Shown one piece after another: positions 1 through 12,684 of a stretch of DNA of 64,000 nucleotides. Made by a program: the position numbers and the translations under genes. The notes below the pieces were generated by a model. It ran no database searches, had not been told where the DNA came from, and was given only the letters and a program-made list of their open reading frames with translations. This DNA comes from Mycobacterium alsense (lineage in GTDB: Bacteria > Actinomycetota > Actinomycetes > Mycobacteriales > Mycobacteriaceae): positions 20,271 through 84,270 of the forward strand of contig NZ_MVHD01000018.1 in the NCBI RefSeq assembly GCF_002086635.1. The letters run 5' to 3'. Position 1 is the first letter of the stretch. Each line of letters begins with the position of its first letter.

Positions 1-449
1 GCCGACGACGTCGTGGCAACCGTAATCGGACCGTATTGCTGGGTTCCGGCGGTGAACTCGGGGGTACCGGCGGCGGCCGCGCCCCCGCCGGCGCCCGTAG
101 GAATCAAGGGATGGCCCACAAGCGCTTGAGCCGGCGCGTTTACCGCATTGATGACGTTTTGCTGAGCGTTGGCGACTTCGGTGGTCACGTACTGAGCCGC
201 GCCGCCGCTCAGCAGATTCACGAACTCATTGTGAAAAGACGTGGCCTGGGCGCTCGAGGCCTGAAAGTCACCGGCGTGGCCGGCGAACAATGCTGTAATG
301 GCCGCCGACACCTCATCACCGCCCGGCGCCGCGATCGCCGTCGTTTGCGTCATCGCGGCCGCGACCGTGTTGCGCAGGGTAGAGCCGATATTCGCCAGGT
401 TTCCGCTTGCCTCCGATACGAGATCGGGCACGACGCTTAGCAACGGCAT
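1..449 (-). CDS. PE-family protein, N-terminal part (runs off the window)
   Basis: Reading the minus strand from ATG at 449 gives an open frame to the window edge, about 149 residues, with no stop. It begins MPLLSVVPDLVSEASGNLAN and continues through an Ala-rich helical hairpin ending near TTEVANAQQNV. This is the PE domain of mycobacteria (about 100-110 residues), which acts as an ESX/type VII secretion signal, usually paired with a PPE partner. The linker NAPAQALVGHPLIPTGAGGG resembles that of longer PE proteins. A strong ribosome-binding site AGGAGG lies 6 bases before the ATG, which decides the start. The C-terminal domain is outside the window, so PE-only, PE_PGRS and PE-lipase cannot be told apart. 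No PPE gene is visible beside it. Confidence 0.85.
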   Translation of the reverse strand, partial: MPLLSVVPDLVSEASGNLANIGSTLRNTVAAAMTQTTAIAAPGGDEVSAAITALFAGHAGDFQASSAQATSFHNEFVNLLSGGAAQYVTTEVANAQQNVINAVNAPAQALVGHPLIPTGAGGGAAAAGTPEFTAGTQQYGPITVATTSS

Positions 450-627
450 TGTTAGCCTCCTGGGCTGAAATACCCCCCGACCAAATATCGAGCTGATGCG
501 CGAGGAGTGGAGCCTAACATCGACCGTTTAGCACCGGTAGCCTCGGTTTTTCCGCGCAATCTGCGCGCCGAGCGTGCGGTGGTTGCGAAAATCCGGCCGG
601 AAAATCGCAACAGTTTCACGTTCGGCG

Positions 628-3102
<2,475 letters not shown>

Positions 3103-3109
3103 GGGGCCA

Positions 3110-3115
3110 AGCGTA
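3110..3115 (-). promoter_or_regulatory. Predicted -10 of leaderless ftsK
   Basis: TACGCT fits the mycobacterial TANNNT -10 and ends 7 bases before the ftsK ATG, which places the transcript start at or next to the A of the start codon. No Shine-Dalgarno is visible. Confidence 0.5.
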
Positions 3116-3278
3116 GTCGCAATCGCCCCAGAATCACCATCTGCCACACGGGTCACAAATAGGTGACGGTTTCGGCCGTCGGCGCTCGTCGCCGCGGTGC
3201 CAATGATCCCGGCGAACTTCGTGAGTAGGGTGGCAGCCGTCACGCCGCTAGATCCCCGCGACCGCCCAGGAGACCCCC

Positions 3279-3590
3279 ATGCCCGTCGTCGTCGCCACCC
3301 TGACCGTCAAACCCGAATCGGTTGACACCGTCCGCGACATCCTCACCCGCACGGTGGCAGACGTGCACAAAGAGCCGGGCTGCCAGCTGTACTCGCTGCA
3401 CCAGACCGGCGAGACCTTCGTGTTCATCGAGCAGTGGGCCGACGACGAGGCGCTCAAGGCGCACAGCGCCGCGCCCGCGGTCGGCGGAATGTTCCAGGCC
3501 GTCGGCGACCACCTGGCCGGGGCCCCGGACATCAAGCTGCTGCAGCCGGTGCCCGCGGGCGACCCGGACAAGGGTCAGCTGCGCCCGTAA
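3279..3590 (+). CDS. Antibiotic biosynthesis monooxygenase (ABM) domain protein
   Basis: Small 103-residue ABM/YgiN-type ferredoxin-fold protein, orthologue of Rv2749. Seen: an N-terminal beta strand [20 protein letters not shown], then [12 protein letters not shown] and [13 protein letters not shown], the usual order for dimeric ABM-fold proteins. Members include heme-degrading, quinol-oxidising and non-catalytic proteins, so no substrate can be assigned. The ATG is preceded by AGGAG at suitable spacing. Its TAA shares an A with the ATG of the following SDR gene (TAATG), so the two are probably translationally coupled and cotranscribed. Confidence 0.85.
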   Translation: MPVVVATLTVKPESVDTVRDILTRTVADVHKEPGCQLYSLHQTGETFVFIEQWADDEALKAHSAAPAVGGMFQAVGDHLAGAPDIKLLQPVPAGDPDKGQLRP

Positions 3591-4444
3591 TGGCCCGGCC
3601 ACGCCACGCCGCCCCGAACGGCCCGCTGAACGGCCCGCTGAAAGGCAAGGTCGCGTTCATCACCGGCGCGGCCCGCGGCCAGGGCCGCGCGCACGCCGTT
3701 CGCCTGGCCTCCGACGGCGCGGACGTGATCGCCGTCGACCTGTGCGACCAGATCGCCAGCGTGCCGTACTCGATGGCAACCCCGGACGACCTGGCGGCCA
3801 CCGTCAAGCTGGTCGAGGACACCGGTGCCCGGATCGTGGCCCGCCAAGGCGACGTCCGCGACCGGGCCTCGCTGTCGGCGGCGCTGCGGGCCGGCCTCGA
3901 CGAATTCGGCCGCCTCGACATCGTCGTCGCCAACGCCGGCATCGCCCCGATGTCCTCGGGAGACGACGGCTGGCGCGACGTCATCGACGTGAACCTGACC
4001 GGTGTCTACAACACCATCAAGGCCGCGATTCCGACCTTGGTCAAGCAGGGCACCGGCGGGTCGATCGTGCTGATCAGCTCGAGCGCGGGGCTGGCCGGCG
4101 TCGGCAGCCCGGACGCCGGGTCCGTCGGCTATGCGGCCGCCAAGCACGGGGTGGTCGGGCTGATGCGGGTGTACGCGAATCTGCTTGCGAAGCAATTTAT
4201 CCGGGTCAACTCGATCCACCCGTCGGGTGTGGAAACCCCGATGATCAACAACGAGTTCACCCGGGAATGGCTGGCCAAGATGGCCGCCGGGACCGACACG
4301 CCGGGCGCCATGGGCAACGCCATGCCGGTGGAGGTGCTGCAAGCCGAAGACATCGCCAACGCCGTGGCGTGGCTGGTGTCCGACCAGGCCCGCTACGTCA
4401 CCGGCGTCGCCCTGCCGGTCGACGCGGGCTTTTTGAACAAGTAG
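3590..4444 (+). CDS. Mycofactocin-coupled-type SDR oxidoreductase
   Basis: NAD-dependent short-chain dehydrogenase of 284 residues, orthologue of Rv2750. Seen: nucleotide-binding motif [19 protein letters not shown] in VVANAGIAP, and catalytic Ser plus Tyr-x-x-x-Lys in SSSAG...GYAAAKHG. An insertion after the second strand ([20 protein letters not shown]) is typical of the SDR subfamily that depends on the redox cofactor mycofactocin. Such enzymes keep NAD bound and pass electrons to mycofactocin; alcohols are the likely substrates, but the specific one is unknown. The start is the ATG overlapping the upstream TAA; a longer in-frame reading from 3434 would run through the ABM gene and is rejected. 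Confidence 0.88.
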   Translation: MARPRHAAPNGPLNGPLKGKVAFITGAARGQGRAHAVRLASDGADVIAVDLCDQIASVPYSMATPDDLAATVKLVEDTGARIVARQGDVRDRASLSAALRAGLDEFGRLDIVVANAGIAPMSSGDDGWRDVIDVNLTGVYNTIKAAIPTLVKQGTGGSIVLISSSAGLAGVGSPDAGSVGYAAAKHGVVGLMRVYANLLAKQFIRVNSIHPSGVETPMINNEFTREWLAKMAAGTDTPGAMGNAMPVEVLQAEDIANAVAWLVSDQARYVTGVALPVDAGFLNK

Positions 4445-4449
4445 CGCCC

Positions 4450-5322
4450 ATGGCACCGAACCCCGTGGCACAGACCGCTTTCGGCCCGATGGTGCTGGCG
4501 GCGGTGGAACACAACGAGCCGCCCGGGCGCCGCCTGGTGGATGACGACCTCGCCGAACTGTTCCTGCCCGCCCGGCTGCGCTGGCTGGTGGCCGCGACGC
4601 GGTGGGCGCCGGCCCGGCGGTTGATGGTCCGCGCGTCGGAGTACACCGGCCCGGGGCTGTGGGCGAATCTGGCCTGCCGAAAGCGGTTCATCGCCGACAA
4701 GCTCGACGAAGCGCGCGACGGCATCGACGCGGTCGTCATCCTCGGCGCCGGGCTGGATACCCGCGGCTACCTGCTGACCCGGCGCGTGAGGATCCCGGTG
4801 TTCGAGGTCGACCTGCCGGTCAACATCGCCAGGAAGGCCCAGACCGTGCGACGGGTGCTGGGGTCGCTGCCGTTGTCGGTTCGGTTGGTGGCGTTGGACT
4901 TCGAGCGCGACGACCTGCTCACCTCGCTGGCCGAGCACGGATATCGAACCGACTACCGGGCCTTCTTCATCTGTGAGGGCGTGACGCAGTACCTCACCGA
5001 GGGCGGGGTGCGGCGCACCCTCGAGGGGCTGCGCGCGGCGGCGCCGGGCAGCCGGTTGGTGTTCACCTACGTCCGAAAGGACTTCATCGACGGGACGAAC
5101 CTGTACGGCGCCCGCACGCTGTACCGCAACGTCCGTGAGCGCCGCCGGCTGTGGCGATTCGGGCTGCAGCCCGAGGACGTCGCGGAGTTCATCGCCGAGT
5201 ACGGCTGGCGGCTGGTGGAGCAGGCCGGTCCCGACGAACTCGTCCGGCGCTACGTCGAGCCCGCCGGCCGCAAACTGCCGGCGTCCCAACTGGAATGGTC
5301 GGCCTACGCGGAGAAGGCTTAG
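4450..5322 (+). CDS. Class I SAM-dependent methyltransferase (PPM1/UPF0677-like)
   Basis: The 290-residue product belongs to the leucine-carboxymethyltransferase-like family expanded in mycobacteria; orthologue of Rv2751. Seen: SAM-binding motif AVVILGAGLDTRGYLL, acidic motif VFEVDLPVNIARK, LDFERDDL, and the family signature FFICEGVTQYLTEGGVRRTL. Substrates of these mycobacterial methyltransferases are mostly unknown. The ATG lies 5 bases after the SDR stop, so this is the third gene of the small plus-strand operon. The gene ends against convergent rnj with a hairpin-forming sequence between them. Confidence 0.88.
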   Translation: MAPNPVAQTAFGPMVLAAVEHNEPPGRRLVDDDLAELFLPARLRWLVAATRWAPARRLMVRASEYTGPGLWANLACRKRFIADKLDEARDGIDAVVILGAGLDTRGYLLTRRVRIPVFEVDLPVNIARKAQTVRRVLGSLPLSVRLVALDFERDDLLTSLAEHGYRTDYRAFFICEGVTQYLTEGGVRRTLEGLRAAAPGSRLVFTYVRKDFIDGTNLYGARTLYRNVRERRRLWRFGLQPEDVAEFIAEYGWRLVEQAGPDELVRRYVEPAGRKLPASQLEWSAYAEKA

Positions 5323-5330
5323 CCCCGACG

Positions 5331-5399
5331 GTGGCGACCCGCTTCGCCCGGTCCCCCAGCTTCGCGGGGCGCCCCCAGCGCCGCGCTCGCGATCGCCAC
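5331..5399. terminator. Inverted-repeat element between convergent genes
   Basis: GTGGCGA (5331-5337) is mirrored by TCGCCAC (5393-5399), enclosing a GC-rich centre with further self-complementarity (CTTCGCGGGGCG). It fills the gap between the methyltransferase stop and the rnj stop, as expected for a bidirectional mycobacterial terminator without a U tract. Its minus-strand reading shares GATCGCGAG-GCGGCG and CGGGT blocks with the 46-bp repeat near 14.9 kb. Confidence 0.5.
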
Positions 5400-7075
5400 T
5401 AGACCTCGATGACCGTCGGCACGATCATCGGCTGCCGGCGATAGGTCTCGCCGACCCACTTGCCCACGGTGCGGCGCACGCACTGCGCGATCCGCACCGC
5501 GTCGGTCACGTTGTCGGCGGCCAGCTGCTCGAGCTCCGCCTCGACCCTGCGCACGACGGGTTCGAGCGCCTTGGGGTCTTCGGAGAAGCCGCGCGAAAGC
5601 AGTTGCGGCGCAACGACCGGACGCCCGGAGTCGCGCGCCACCACCACGATCGCCGCGACGAAGCCCGACGACAGGATGAGCCGTTCACCCAGGGTGATGT
5701 CGCCGACATCGCCGGTGATCAGGCCGTCGACGAACATCTTGCCCACCGGCACCGCCCCGGAGACGGAGGCCCTCCCGGCGACCAGGTCGACGCTGACGCC
5801 GTTCTCGGCCAACAGGATCGATTCCTCGGGCACCCCGGCGCGCGCCGCCAGTTTGGCGTTGGCGCGCAGCATGCGCCAGGTGCCGTGGACCGGCATCACG
5901 TTGCGCGGCCGTACCCCGTTGTAGAGGAACAACAGTTCGCCCGCGTACGCGTGGCCCGAAACATGAACGCGCACTTGCTGGTTGGTTACGACGCGGGCCC
6001 CGATCTTGGCCAGCGAGTCGATCACCCCGTACACCGCTTCCTCGTTACCGGGTATCAGCGATGACGACAGGATGATCAGGTCCTCCGACGTCAGGGTGAT
6101 GCTGCGGTGCTCGCCGCGCGACATCCGCGACAACGCCGACATCGGCTCGCCCTGGGTGCCGGTGGTGATCAGCACCACCCGCTCGGGCGGCATCATCTCC
6201 GCGGCGGAGATGTCGATCAGGTCGGAGTCGTCCACCCGCAAAAAGCCCAGTTCCCGGGCGATGCCCATGTTGCGCACCATGGACCGCCCCACGAACGACA
6301 CCCGCCGGCCCAACGCCACTGCGGCGTCGATGATCTGCTGCACCCGGTCCACATTGGAGGCGAAGCAGGCCACGATGACGCGGCCGTCGGCGCCGCGGAT
6401 CAGCCGGTGCAGGGTGGGGCCCACTTCGCTTTCCGAGGGCCCGACACCGGGTATCTCGGAGTTGGTCGAGTCGCACAAAAACAGGTCCACGCCCGCGTCG
6501 CCCAGCCGCGACATGCCGGGCAGGTCGGTGGGGCGGCCGTCGAGCGGAAGCTGGTCGAGTTTGATGTCGCCGGTGTGCAAGACGGTTCCGGCGCCCGTGT
6601 GGACCGCGATGGCCAGCGCGTCCGGGATGGAGTGGTTGACGGCGAAGTATTCGCACCCGAAGACGCCGTGCGTGGTGCGCTGCTTCTCCGCCACCTCCAC
6701 GAAGACCGGCTTGATGCGGTACTCGCGGCATTTCGCGGCCACCAGCGCCAGGGTGAACTTCGAACCGACGACCGGGATGTCGGGGCGCAGCCTCAGCAGG
6801 AACGGGATCGCCCCGATGTGGTCCTCGTGGGCGTGGGTCAGCACCAGTGCCTCGATGTCGTCGAGGCGGTCCTCGATGTGGCGCAGGTCCGGCAGGATCA
6901 GGTCGACCCCGGGCTCGTCGTGGGTGGGAAACATCACCCCGCAGTCGATGATCAGCAGCCGGCCCAGGTGTTCGAAAACGGTCATGTTGCGGCCGATTTC
7001 GCTGATACCGCCCAACGCCGTGACCCGCAGCCCGCCCGGGGTCAAGGGACCGGGCGGGGCGAGGTCTACATCCAC
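5399..7075 (-). CDS. rnj: Ribonuclease J
   Basis: Metallo-beta-lactamase/beta-CASP ribonuclease (558 residues) for 5'-3' exonucleolytic and endonucleolytic mRNA and rRNA processing; orthologue of Rv2752c. Seen: zinc-binding THAHEDHIGA near residues 78-87, HTGDIKLD, FLCDSTNSE, the beta-CASP segment ATTGTQGEPMSALSRM-type (here ITTGTQGEPMSALSRMSRGE), and HVSGHA in the C-terminal half. The start is GTG at 7075, preceded by AAGGGTGG about 9 bases upstream. It follows dapA with an 18-base gap on the same strand, so the two are probably cotranscribed, as in M. tuberculosis. Confidence 0.95.
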   Translation of the reverse strand: MDVDLAPPGPLTPGGLRVTALGGISEIGRNMTVFEHLGRLLIIDCGVMFPTHDEPGVDLILPDLRHIEDRLDDIEALVLTHAHEDHIGAIPFLLRLRPDIPVVGSKFTLALVAAKCREYRIKPVFVEVAEKQRTTHGVFGCEYFAVNHSIPDALAIAVHTGAGTVLHTGDIKLDQLPLDGRPTDLPGMSRLGDAGVDLFLCDSTNSEIPGVGPSESEVGPTLHRLIRGADGRVIVACFASNVDRVQQIIDAAVALGRRVSFVGRSMVRNMGIARELGFLRVDDSDLIDISAAEMMPPERVVLITTGTQGEPMSALSRMSRGEHRSITLTSEDLIILSSSLIPGNEEAVYGVIDSLAKIGARVVTNQQVRVHVSGHAYAGELLFLYNGVRPRNVMPVHGTWRMLRANAKLAARAGVPEESILLAENGVSVDLVAGRASVSGAVPVGKMFVDGLITGDVGDITLGERLILSSGFVAAIVVVARDSGRPVVAPQLLSRGFSEDPKALEPVVRRVEAELEQLAADNVTDAVRIAQCVRRTVGKWVGETYRRQPMIVPTVIEV

Positions 7076-7093
7076 TTGTCGGCCACCCTTGGG

Positions 7094-8032
<939 letters not shown>

Positions 8033-8113
8033 TCACCGCGCGTGAGCGCGCGTTGCTTGTCCGGCGACACGCCGCTCGGACCGACATTTTGGCGACGCTC
8101 GGCGCGTGCAGCC

Positions 8114-8896
8114 TCAGGCTTCGGTGGCGAAAGGGCTCGTGGCGACCTCGGTGCCGTCGGCCAGGGTGGAGACCTCGAAGTCCGCGAACACGGCCGGTGC
8201 GACGTCGACGAGCCGGCGCAGGCACTCGATCGCCAGCCGCCGGATCTCCACGTCGGCGTGCTCGCTGGCGCGCATCGCGATGAAGTGCCGCCACGCCCGG
8301 TAGTTGCCGGTCACCACGATACGGGTCTCGGTGGCGTTGGGCAGCACCGCCCGGGCGGCCTGGCGCGCCTGCTTGCGCCGCAGTACCCCCATTTTTTCGT
8401 TGGGCTGACCCGTTGCGAACTTGGCCTCCAGCTTGGCCAACAGCTCGGCGTAGGTGGCGCGGCTGGCGTCGGCGGCCGCGGTCAGGATCCGCTGCAGTTC
8501 GGGATCGTCGTCCATGCCCGGCGGGACGACGACCCGCGAGTCGCCCTGGGGCACATAGCGTTGCGACAGCTGCGAGTAGGAGAAATGTCGGTGGCGGATC
8601 AGCTCGTGGGTGCACGACCGCGAGATGCCGGTGATGTAGAACGACACGCTGGCGTGCTCGAGCACCGAAAAGTGCCCGACTTCGATGATGTGCCTGATGT
8701 AGGCGGCGTTGGTCGCCGTCTTGGGGTTGGGCTTCGACCAGCTCTGATAGCAGGCCCGGCCGGCGAACTCGGTCAAGGCGCTGCCGCCGCTGACATCGGA
8801 GCCGTCGGGGCCTTCGGTCGTCCACGGCACGTCCGGCGGCGCCAGGAACTCCGTCTTGGCGATCAGTTGCACGCGCAGCGGCGCGGTCTCGGCCAC
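8114..8896 (-). CDS. thyX: Flavin-dependent thymidylate synthase
   Basis: FAD/NADPH-dependent methylation of dUMP to dTMP; orthologue of Rv2754c. Seen: ThyX signature [14 protein letters not shown] around residue 100 (the RHRxxSxxxxSxR motif), [19 protein letters not shown] before it, and conserved [21 protein letters not shown] at 8896 gives 260 residues. A -10 hexamer 7 bases upstream supports this start over an in-frame start at 8905. The window also encodes ThyA, so both thymidylate synthase types coexist, as in M. tuberculosis. The -10 overlaps the hsdS stop, so thyX can be transcribed independently of the hsd genes. Confidence 0.95.
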   Translation of the reverse strand: MAETAPLRVQLIAKTEFLAPPDVPWTTEGPDGSDVSGGSALTEFAGRACYQSWSKPNPKTATNAAYIRHIIEVGHFSVLEHASVSFYITGISRSCTHELIRHRHFSYSQLSQRYVPQGDSRVVVPPGMDDDPELQRILTAAADASRATYAELLAKLEAKFATGQPNEKMGVLRRKQARQAARAVLPNATETRIVVTGNYRAWRHFIAMRASEHADVEIRRLAIECLRRLVDVAPAVFADFEVSTLADGTEVATSPFATEA

Positions 8897-8903
8897 GGCG
8901 ATC

Positions 8904-8909
8904 ACCTTA
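8904..8909 (-). promoter_or_regulatory. Predicted -10 of leaderless thyX, inside the hsdS stop
   Basis: TAAGGT lies 7 bases before the thyX GTG. Its TAA is also the stop codon of hsdS (8907-8909), so promoter and stop share bases. Confidence 0.5.
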
Positions 8910-9971
8910 GCGAGGGGCGGCGCGGACGCTGATCCTGCCCGACGTCAGCAGCGGCAGCAGGGCGTCGCGGAAGGCGGACAACCGCGCGCACTCGTCGCGG
9001 CGCGCGTGGCACAGCGCGCCCAGTGCGGTGATCGTCCGCAGCGCCGCGGGCCCCAACCGCCGGACGTCGCGGACGCGCACCTCGAGCAGGTCGCGCGGGC
9101 GGATGCGCTGGTGGCTGCCCGACGTTCCGGCCGCCCGTCCCCGCAGCGCGTCGCTGACCTCGGGGTGCCGCAGCGCGGACCACAGCGCCGAGGTGTCGAC
9201 ACCGAGCGGCCGCAGCACGACGAATTCGGTGCTGGCCAAGGCCATTGGTCGCGGCAGGCGCACGACGTTCCAGATCCGGGGTTTTGTGGGGTTCAGCTTC
9301 GCGACCAACACGCACGGCTCCGCGAGGGCGAACTTGCCGCTCTTCACCGATTCCGCGGCGACGACCCGGGGCGTGGCGCCGCCGTCGAACGCCGGAAAGC
9401 TGAAGTGGGCCACCACGTCGTCGAAGTCCCGCGGGCCGACCATTTCGGCCGATCGGGAGGCCAGGCTGGACAGCGGCACGCGGTCGGGCACCGCCTCCGC
9501 CGTGGCGACCATCAAGGCCTCGGCGGCGTCGATCACGCGCTCGTTGGCGGCGATCTTGTCGTCGAGCGCGCCGAGCAGCTCGGCGATCCGGCGGCGCTGG
9601 GGCGCGGCGACGGTCGAGACGGAAACGCCGCGCAGGGTGCTCTGGTTGAGTAGGGGCTGGCCCGATCCGCCCCGCTGTCCGTTGAGCCCGCAGGTGTGCA
9701 GCGCGTAATACCAGAACCGGGTTTCCGCCGGGTCCTTGGCCCGACACACGAGCGCGTTGTCGGTGACCCACACGTCGGAGTCGCAGTACCGCAAGCTGCC
9801 GCAATAGGATCCGACACGCCCGAGGACGATCAGCGGCCCGGTCGCATTGTGTTGCGCGGCGTAGCCGATCGCGCCGTTGGCACCGTAGACACGGAAGCGG
9901 CCGTCCGGCGCCCGCCGGGGCGGGCTGGTCCCATTGCGGAACTCCAGATGGTCGCCGAGGGTGACCCTCAC
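8907..9971 (-). CDS. hsdS: Type I restriction-modification specificity subunit HsdS
   Basis: DNA-recognition subunit (354 residues) that directs HsdM to a bipartite target. Seen: two target-recognition domains, the first starting [20 protein letters not shown] with [11 protein letters not shown] and [11 protein letters not shown], the second following [15 protein letters not shown]. Each is followed by a helical spacer: [17 protein letters not shown] after the first and [17 protein letters not shown] at the end. GTG at 9971 overlaps the hsdM stop (GTGA), implying coupled translation. M. tuberculosis carries hsdS genes at this locus (Rv2755c and Rv2761c region). The recognition sequence cannot be read off; differences in either recognition domain would change it. 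Confidence 0.88.
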   Translation of the reverse strand: MRVTLGDHLEFRNGTSPPRRAPDGRFRVYGANGAIGYAAQHNATGPLIVLGRVGSYCGSLRYCDSDVWVTDNALVCRAKDPAETRFWYYALHTCGLNGQRGGSGQPLLNQSTLRGVSVSTVAAPQRRRIAELLGALDDKIAANERVIDAAEALMVATAEAVPDRVPLSSLASRSAEMVGPRDFDDVVAHFSFPAFDGGATPRVVAAESVKSGKFALAEPCVLVAKLNPTKPRIWNVVRLPRPMALASTEFVVLRPLGVDTSALWSALRHPEVSDALRGRAAGTSGSHQRIRPRDLLEVRVRDVRRLGPAALRTITALGALCHARRDECARLSAFRDALLPLLTSGRISVRAAPR

Positions 9972-11350
9972 CGCAGGCGTCCCACCTGCTCGCGCACGAT
10001 CCGGTCCAATCGTGCGGACTCGTCGAGCGCCGCCAGCAGGTCGTCCGTCAGCCGGGCGATCTTGCGGCCCACGGGCTCCCCGTCGTCCGCGGCGGCGGCC
10101 GCACCCACGTAGCGCCCCGGCGTCAGCGCGTAGCCCGCGGCCCTGATGTCGTTCAGCGACACGGACTTGCAAAATCCCGGAACGTCTTGGTATGTCAAGC
10201 CTTTGGCCGTCGCCGACGCCGACCCGCACCACGCGTGGTAGGTGTCGCCGATGCGCACCACCTCCTCGTCGGTCAGGGCGCGTTCCGCGCGGTCCACCAG
10301 ATAGCCGAGGCCCCTGGCGTCGATGAACAGCACCTGGCCCGACCGGTCGGCCTTGTCCGCGGCGAAAAACCACACGCACACCGGGATCCCGGTGCTGCGG
10401 AACAGCTGTGCGGGCAGCGCCACCATGCAAGATACCAGGTCCGCCTCGATGATGCGTGCACGAATGTCGCCTTCCCCCAGTGTTTTCGACGACATCGAGC
10501 CGTTGGCCATCACCACACCGGCCTTCCCGCCCGGGGCGAGCTTGGACAGGATGTGCTGAATCCAGGCGAAGTTCGCGTTGCCGGCCGGCGGGACGCCGAA
10601 GCGCCAGCGCGGGTCTTCTTCGTCGCGGGCCCAGTCCTTGATGTTGAACGGCGGGTTGGCCATCACGTAGTCCATCAGCACGCCGGCGTGCTGGTCGTCG
10701 GCGAAGGTGTCGGCCGACCGTGTCCCGAGGTCGGCGCCGTCGATGCCGTGGACGGCGAGGTTCATCTTGGCCATCCGCCAGGTCTGCTCGACGCTCTCCT
10801 GACCGTAGATCGAGACCCGCGCGGGATCGCCGTCGTGCTCGGCGACGAATTGCTCGGTGCGGACGAACATTCCGCCCGAGCCGCAGCACGGGTCGTACAC
10901 CCGGCCGCTCGACGGTTCGAGGACCTCGACGATCACCCGCACGACGCTGGGCGGGGTGAAGAACTCGCCGCCCCGCCTGCCTTCCGACCGGGCGAAGTTG
11001 CCCAGGAAGTATTCGTACACGTCGCCCATCAGGTCCCGCGCCCGAGGGCCGCCGTCGGGACCCAACAGCGCGCCGTCGAGCAGCCGCAGCAGCTCACCGA
11101 GCCGGCGCCCGTCGAGGTTCTGGTACAGCCGGGGCAGCGCCGCGGCCGCCATCGCGTCGTCGACGAGCCGGCCGATGGCGGGAGAATCCGCGTTGTCCAC
11201 CAACGACTTCCATTCCGGCTCGGCGGCGTGCCTGAGGAACACCAGCCCCAAGATGGCATCCTTGTACTGGCCGGCCGACAGCGACCCCCGCAGCTTTTCG
11301 GCCGCCTTCCACAGCGTGGCCTTGAGTTCTCTGGAAGTCGGCGGGGACAT
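9968..11350 (-). CDS. hsdM: Type I restriction-modification methyltransferase HsdM
   Basis: N6-adenine DNA methyltransferase subunit (460 residues from ATG 11350), orthologue of Rv2756c. Seen: N-terminal LWKAAEKLRGSLSAGQYKD, SAM motif VYDPCCGSGGMFVRTEQF near residue 155, catalytic NPPF in YVMANPPFNIKDWA near 232, and GEFFTPPSVVRVIVE. It is shorter than the roughly 540 residues I recall for the M. tuberculosis protein, mainly because the segment after LGLVFLRHAAE is condensed. No Shine-Dalgarno precedes 11350. An alternative ATG at 11413 overlaps the stop of the upstream AlkZ-like gene (ATGA) and would add 21 residues. No hsdR is present in the window, so this is probably a methylation-only system. 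Confidence 0.88.
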   Translation of the reverse strand: MSPPTSRELKATLWKAAEKLRGSLSAGQYKDAILGLVFLRHAAEPEWKSLVDNADSPAIGRLVDDAMAAAALPRLYQNLDGRRLGELLRLLDGALLGPDGGPRARDLMGDVYEYFLGNFARSEGRRGGEFFTPPSVVRVIVEVLEPSSGRVYDPCCGSGGMFVRTEQFVAEHDGDPARVSIYGQESVEQTWRMAKMNLAVHGIDGADLGTRSADTFADDQHAGVLMDYVMANPPFNIKDWARDEEDPRWRFGVPPAGNANFAWIQHILSKLAPGGKAGVVMANGSMSSKTLGEGDIRARIIEADLVSCMVALPAQLFRSTGIPVCVWFFAADKADRSGQVLFIDARGLGYLVDRAERALTDEEVVRIGDTYHAWCGSASATAKGLTYQDVPGFCKSVSLNDIRAAGYALTPGRYVGAAAAADDGEPVGRKIARLTDDLLAALDESARLDRIVREQVGRLR

Positions 11351-11409
11351 CAGCGACCGGCCGGGTGACCGCTCGAGCTCATGGCAGAAAGGTACCTCGC
11401 GGTGGCAGA

Positions 11410-12669
11410 TCATCGAGACAGCTTCGCGGCGCGCCGCAGGTCCCCGGCCAGATCGCCGCGGTCGGCCACGCTGAACCCGCCCAGACCCAGCCACGACGCC
11501 ATCGACTCCAGCTCGCCCGCCAACGCCGCGGCGACCCGCGCCCGCGGCCTGCCGGGCTCCGCGAACGCGCCGACCACCCTGAGCGAGTCGGCGGCGCGGT
11601 CGGCCTTGAGATCCACCCGCGCGACCAGCTCGCCGTCCATCAGCAGCGGCCACACGTAGTAGCCATACCGGCGTTTGGCGGCCGGGGTGTAGATCTCGAT
11701 GCGGTAGTGGAAATCGAAGAGCCGCTCGACGCGGGGCCGGAAGAAGATCAACGGGTCGAACGGGCACAGCAGCGCGGTGCCGCGGTCGAAGCGCGGCACC
11801 GCCCGCCCGGCCCGCAGGTAGGCCGGGGCGGACCAGCCGTCGACCTCGACGCGCTCGATCTCGCCGGCGGCGAGCAGCCCGGCGAGCGCCGGCGTGGTCT
11901 GCTGGGCAGACAGCCGAAAGTAGTCGCGGATGTCGGCCTCGGTGCCCACGCCCAGCGCGCTCGCGGCCCGCAGGGTGAGCTCGCGGACGGCCTCGTCGTC
12001 GTCGATCTCGCGGGCCAGCACGCCGGGCGGCAGCACCCGCTCGACCAGGTCGTAGTGGCGGGCGAAGCCCACCCGGGTGGCGGTCGTGAGCACCCCGGAG
12101 GCGAACAGCGCCTCGGCGACCCACTTGGTGTCGCTGCGCGTCCACCAGGTCCCCTTCTTGCGCCGCGGTTCGCCGTGGATAGCGGCCAGGTGGGCCTCGA
12201 TCTGCCCGGCGGTGCTGGGCCCGAGCTCCGCGACGGCGGCGACGATGGCGTCGGCGAGCTGCGGATTGTCCCTGGCGATGTGCGTGCGCCAGCGGCCGTG
12301 GCGGTACTGGCGCATCCGCCAGCGCAGCAGCGGCCAGTCGTCGACGGCCATCAGCGCCGCTTCGTGGGCCCAGTACTCGGCGAGCAGCCGTGACGAGCGC
12401 GGGCCCCAGGCCGCGCGGTCCAGCACGTCGCGGTCGTAGGGGCCGAGCCGGCTGAACACCGGCGCGTAGTGGGCACGCACCGCCACCGACACCGAATCCA
12501 ATTGCAGCACTTGGATTCTCGATATCAGCCGCTTCAGATGCGCGCGGGTGACCGCACCGGTGGGCCGCAGTTCGCTAAACCCTTGGGCCGCAACGGCTGT
12601 CCGCCGAGCCTGCGCGGCGGTCATCCTCGGGATGGACACGGCGCCGAGAATACCGGCCGCATCCGACAT
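11410..12669 (-). CDS. AlkZ/YcaQ-like winged-helix DNA glycosylase family protein (HTH_42)
   Basis: The 419-residue protein has the HTH_42/DUF1006 architecture of AlkZ and YcaQ, DNA glycosylases that unhook interstrand crosslinks or remove bulky alkyl adducts. Seen: the motif QVLQLDSVSVAVRAHYAPV near residue 53 (family Q-x-D catalytic region), conserved WGPRSSRLLAEYWAHEA, and the C-terminal signature CPFDPLIFFRPRVERLF followed by YRIEIYTPAAKRRYGYYVWP. The homology is recognised from motifs only, and the lesion repaired is unknown. Its stop overlaps an in-frame ATG for hsdM, so it probably leads the alkZ-like/hsdM/hsdS operon. The operon pairing is less obvious than the family call. Confidence 0.8.
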   Translation of the reverse strand: MSDAAGILGAVSIPRMTAAQARRTAVAAQGFSELRPTGAVTRAHLKRLISRIQVLQLDSVSVAVRAHYAPVFSRLGPYDRDVLDRAAWGPRSSRLLAEYWAHEAALMAVDDWPLLRWRMRQYRHGRWRTHIARDNPQLADAIVAAVAELGPSTAGQIEAHLAAIHGEPRRKKGTWWTRSDTKWVAEALFASGVLTTATRVGFARHYDLVERVLPPGVLAREIDDDEAVRELTLRAASALGVGTEADIRDYFRLSAQQTTPALAGLLAAGEIERVEVDGWSAPAYLRAGRAVPRFDRGTALLCPFDPLIFFRPRVERLFDFHYRIEIYTPAAKRRYGYYVWPLLMDGELVARVDLKADRAADSLRVVGAFAEPGRPRARVAAALAGELESMASWLGLGGFSVADRGDLAGDLRRAAKLSR

Positions 12670-12684
12670 TCCCGGCCGCGACGC

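Noticed and set aside
36..440. 134-codon plus-strand open frame at the window start
   Set aside because: Antisense to the PE-domain frame, which has a perfect ribosome-binding site and a recognisable PE sequence.
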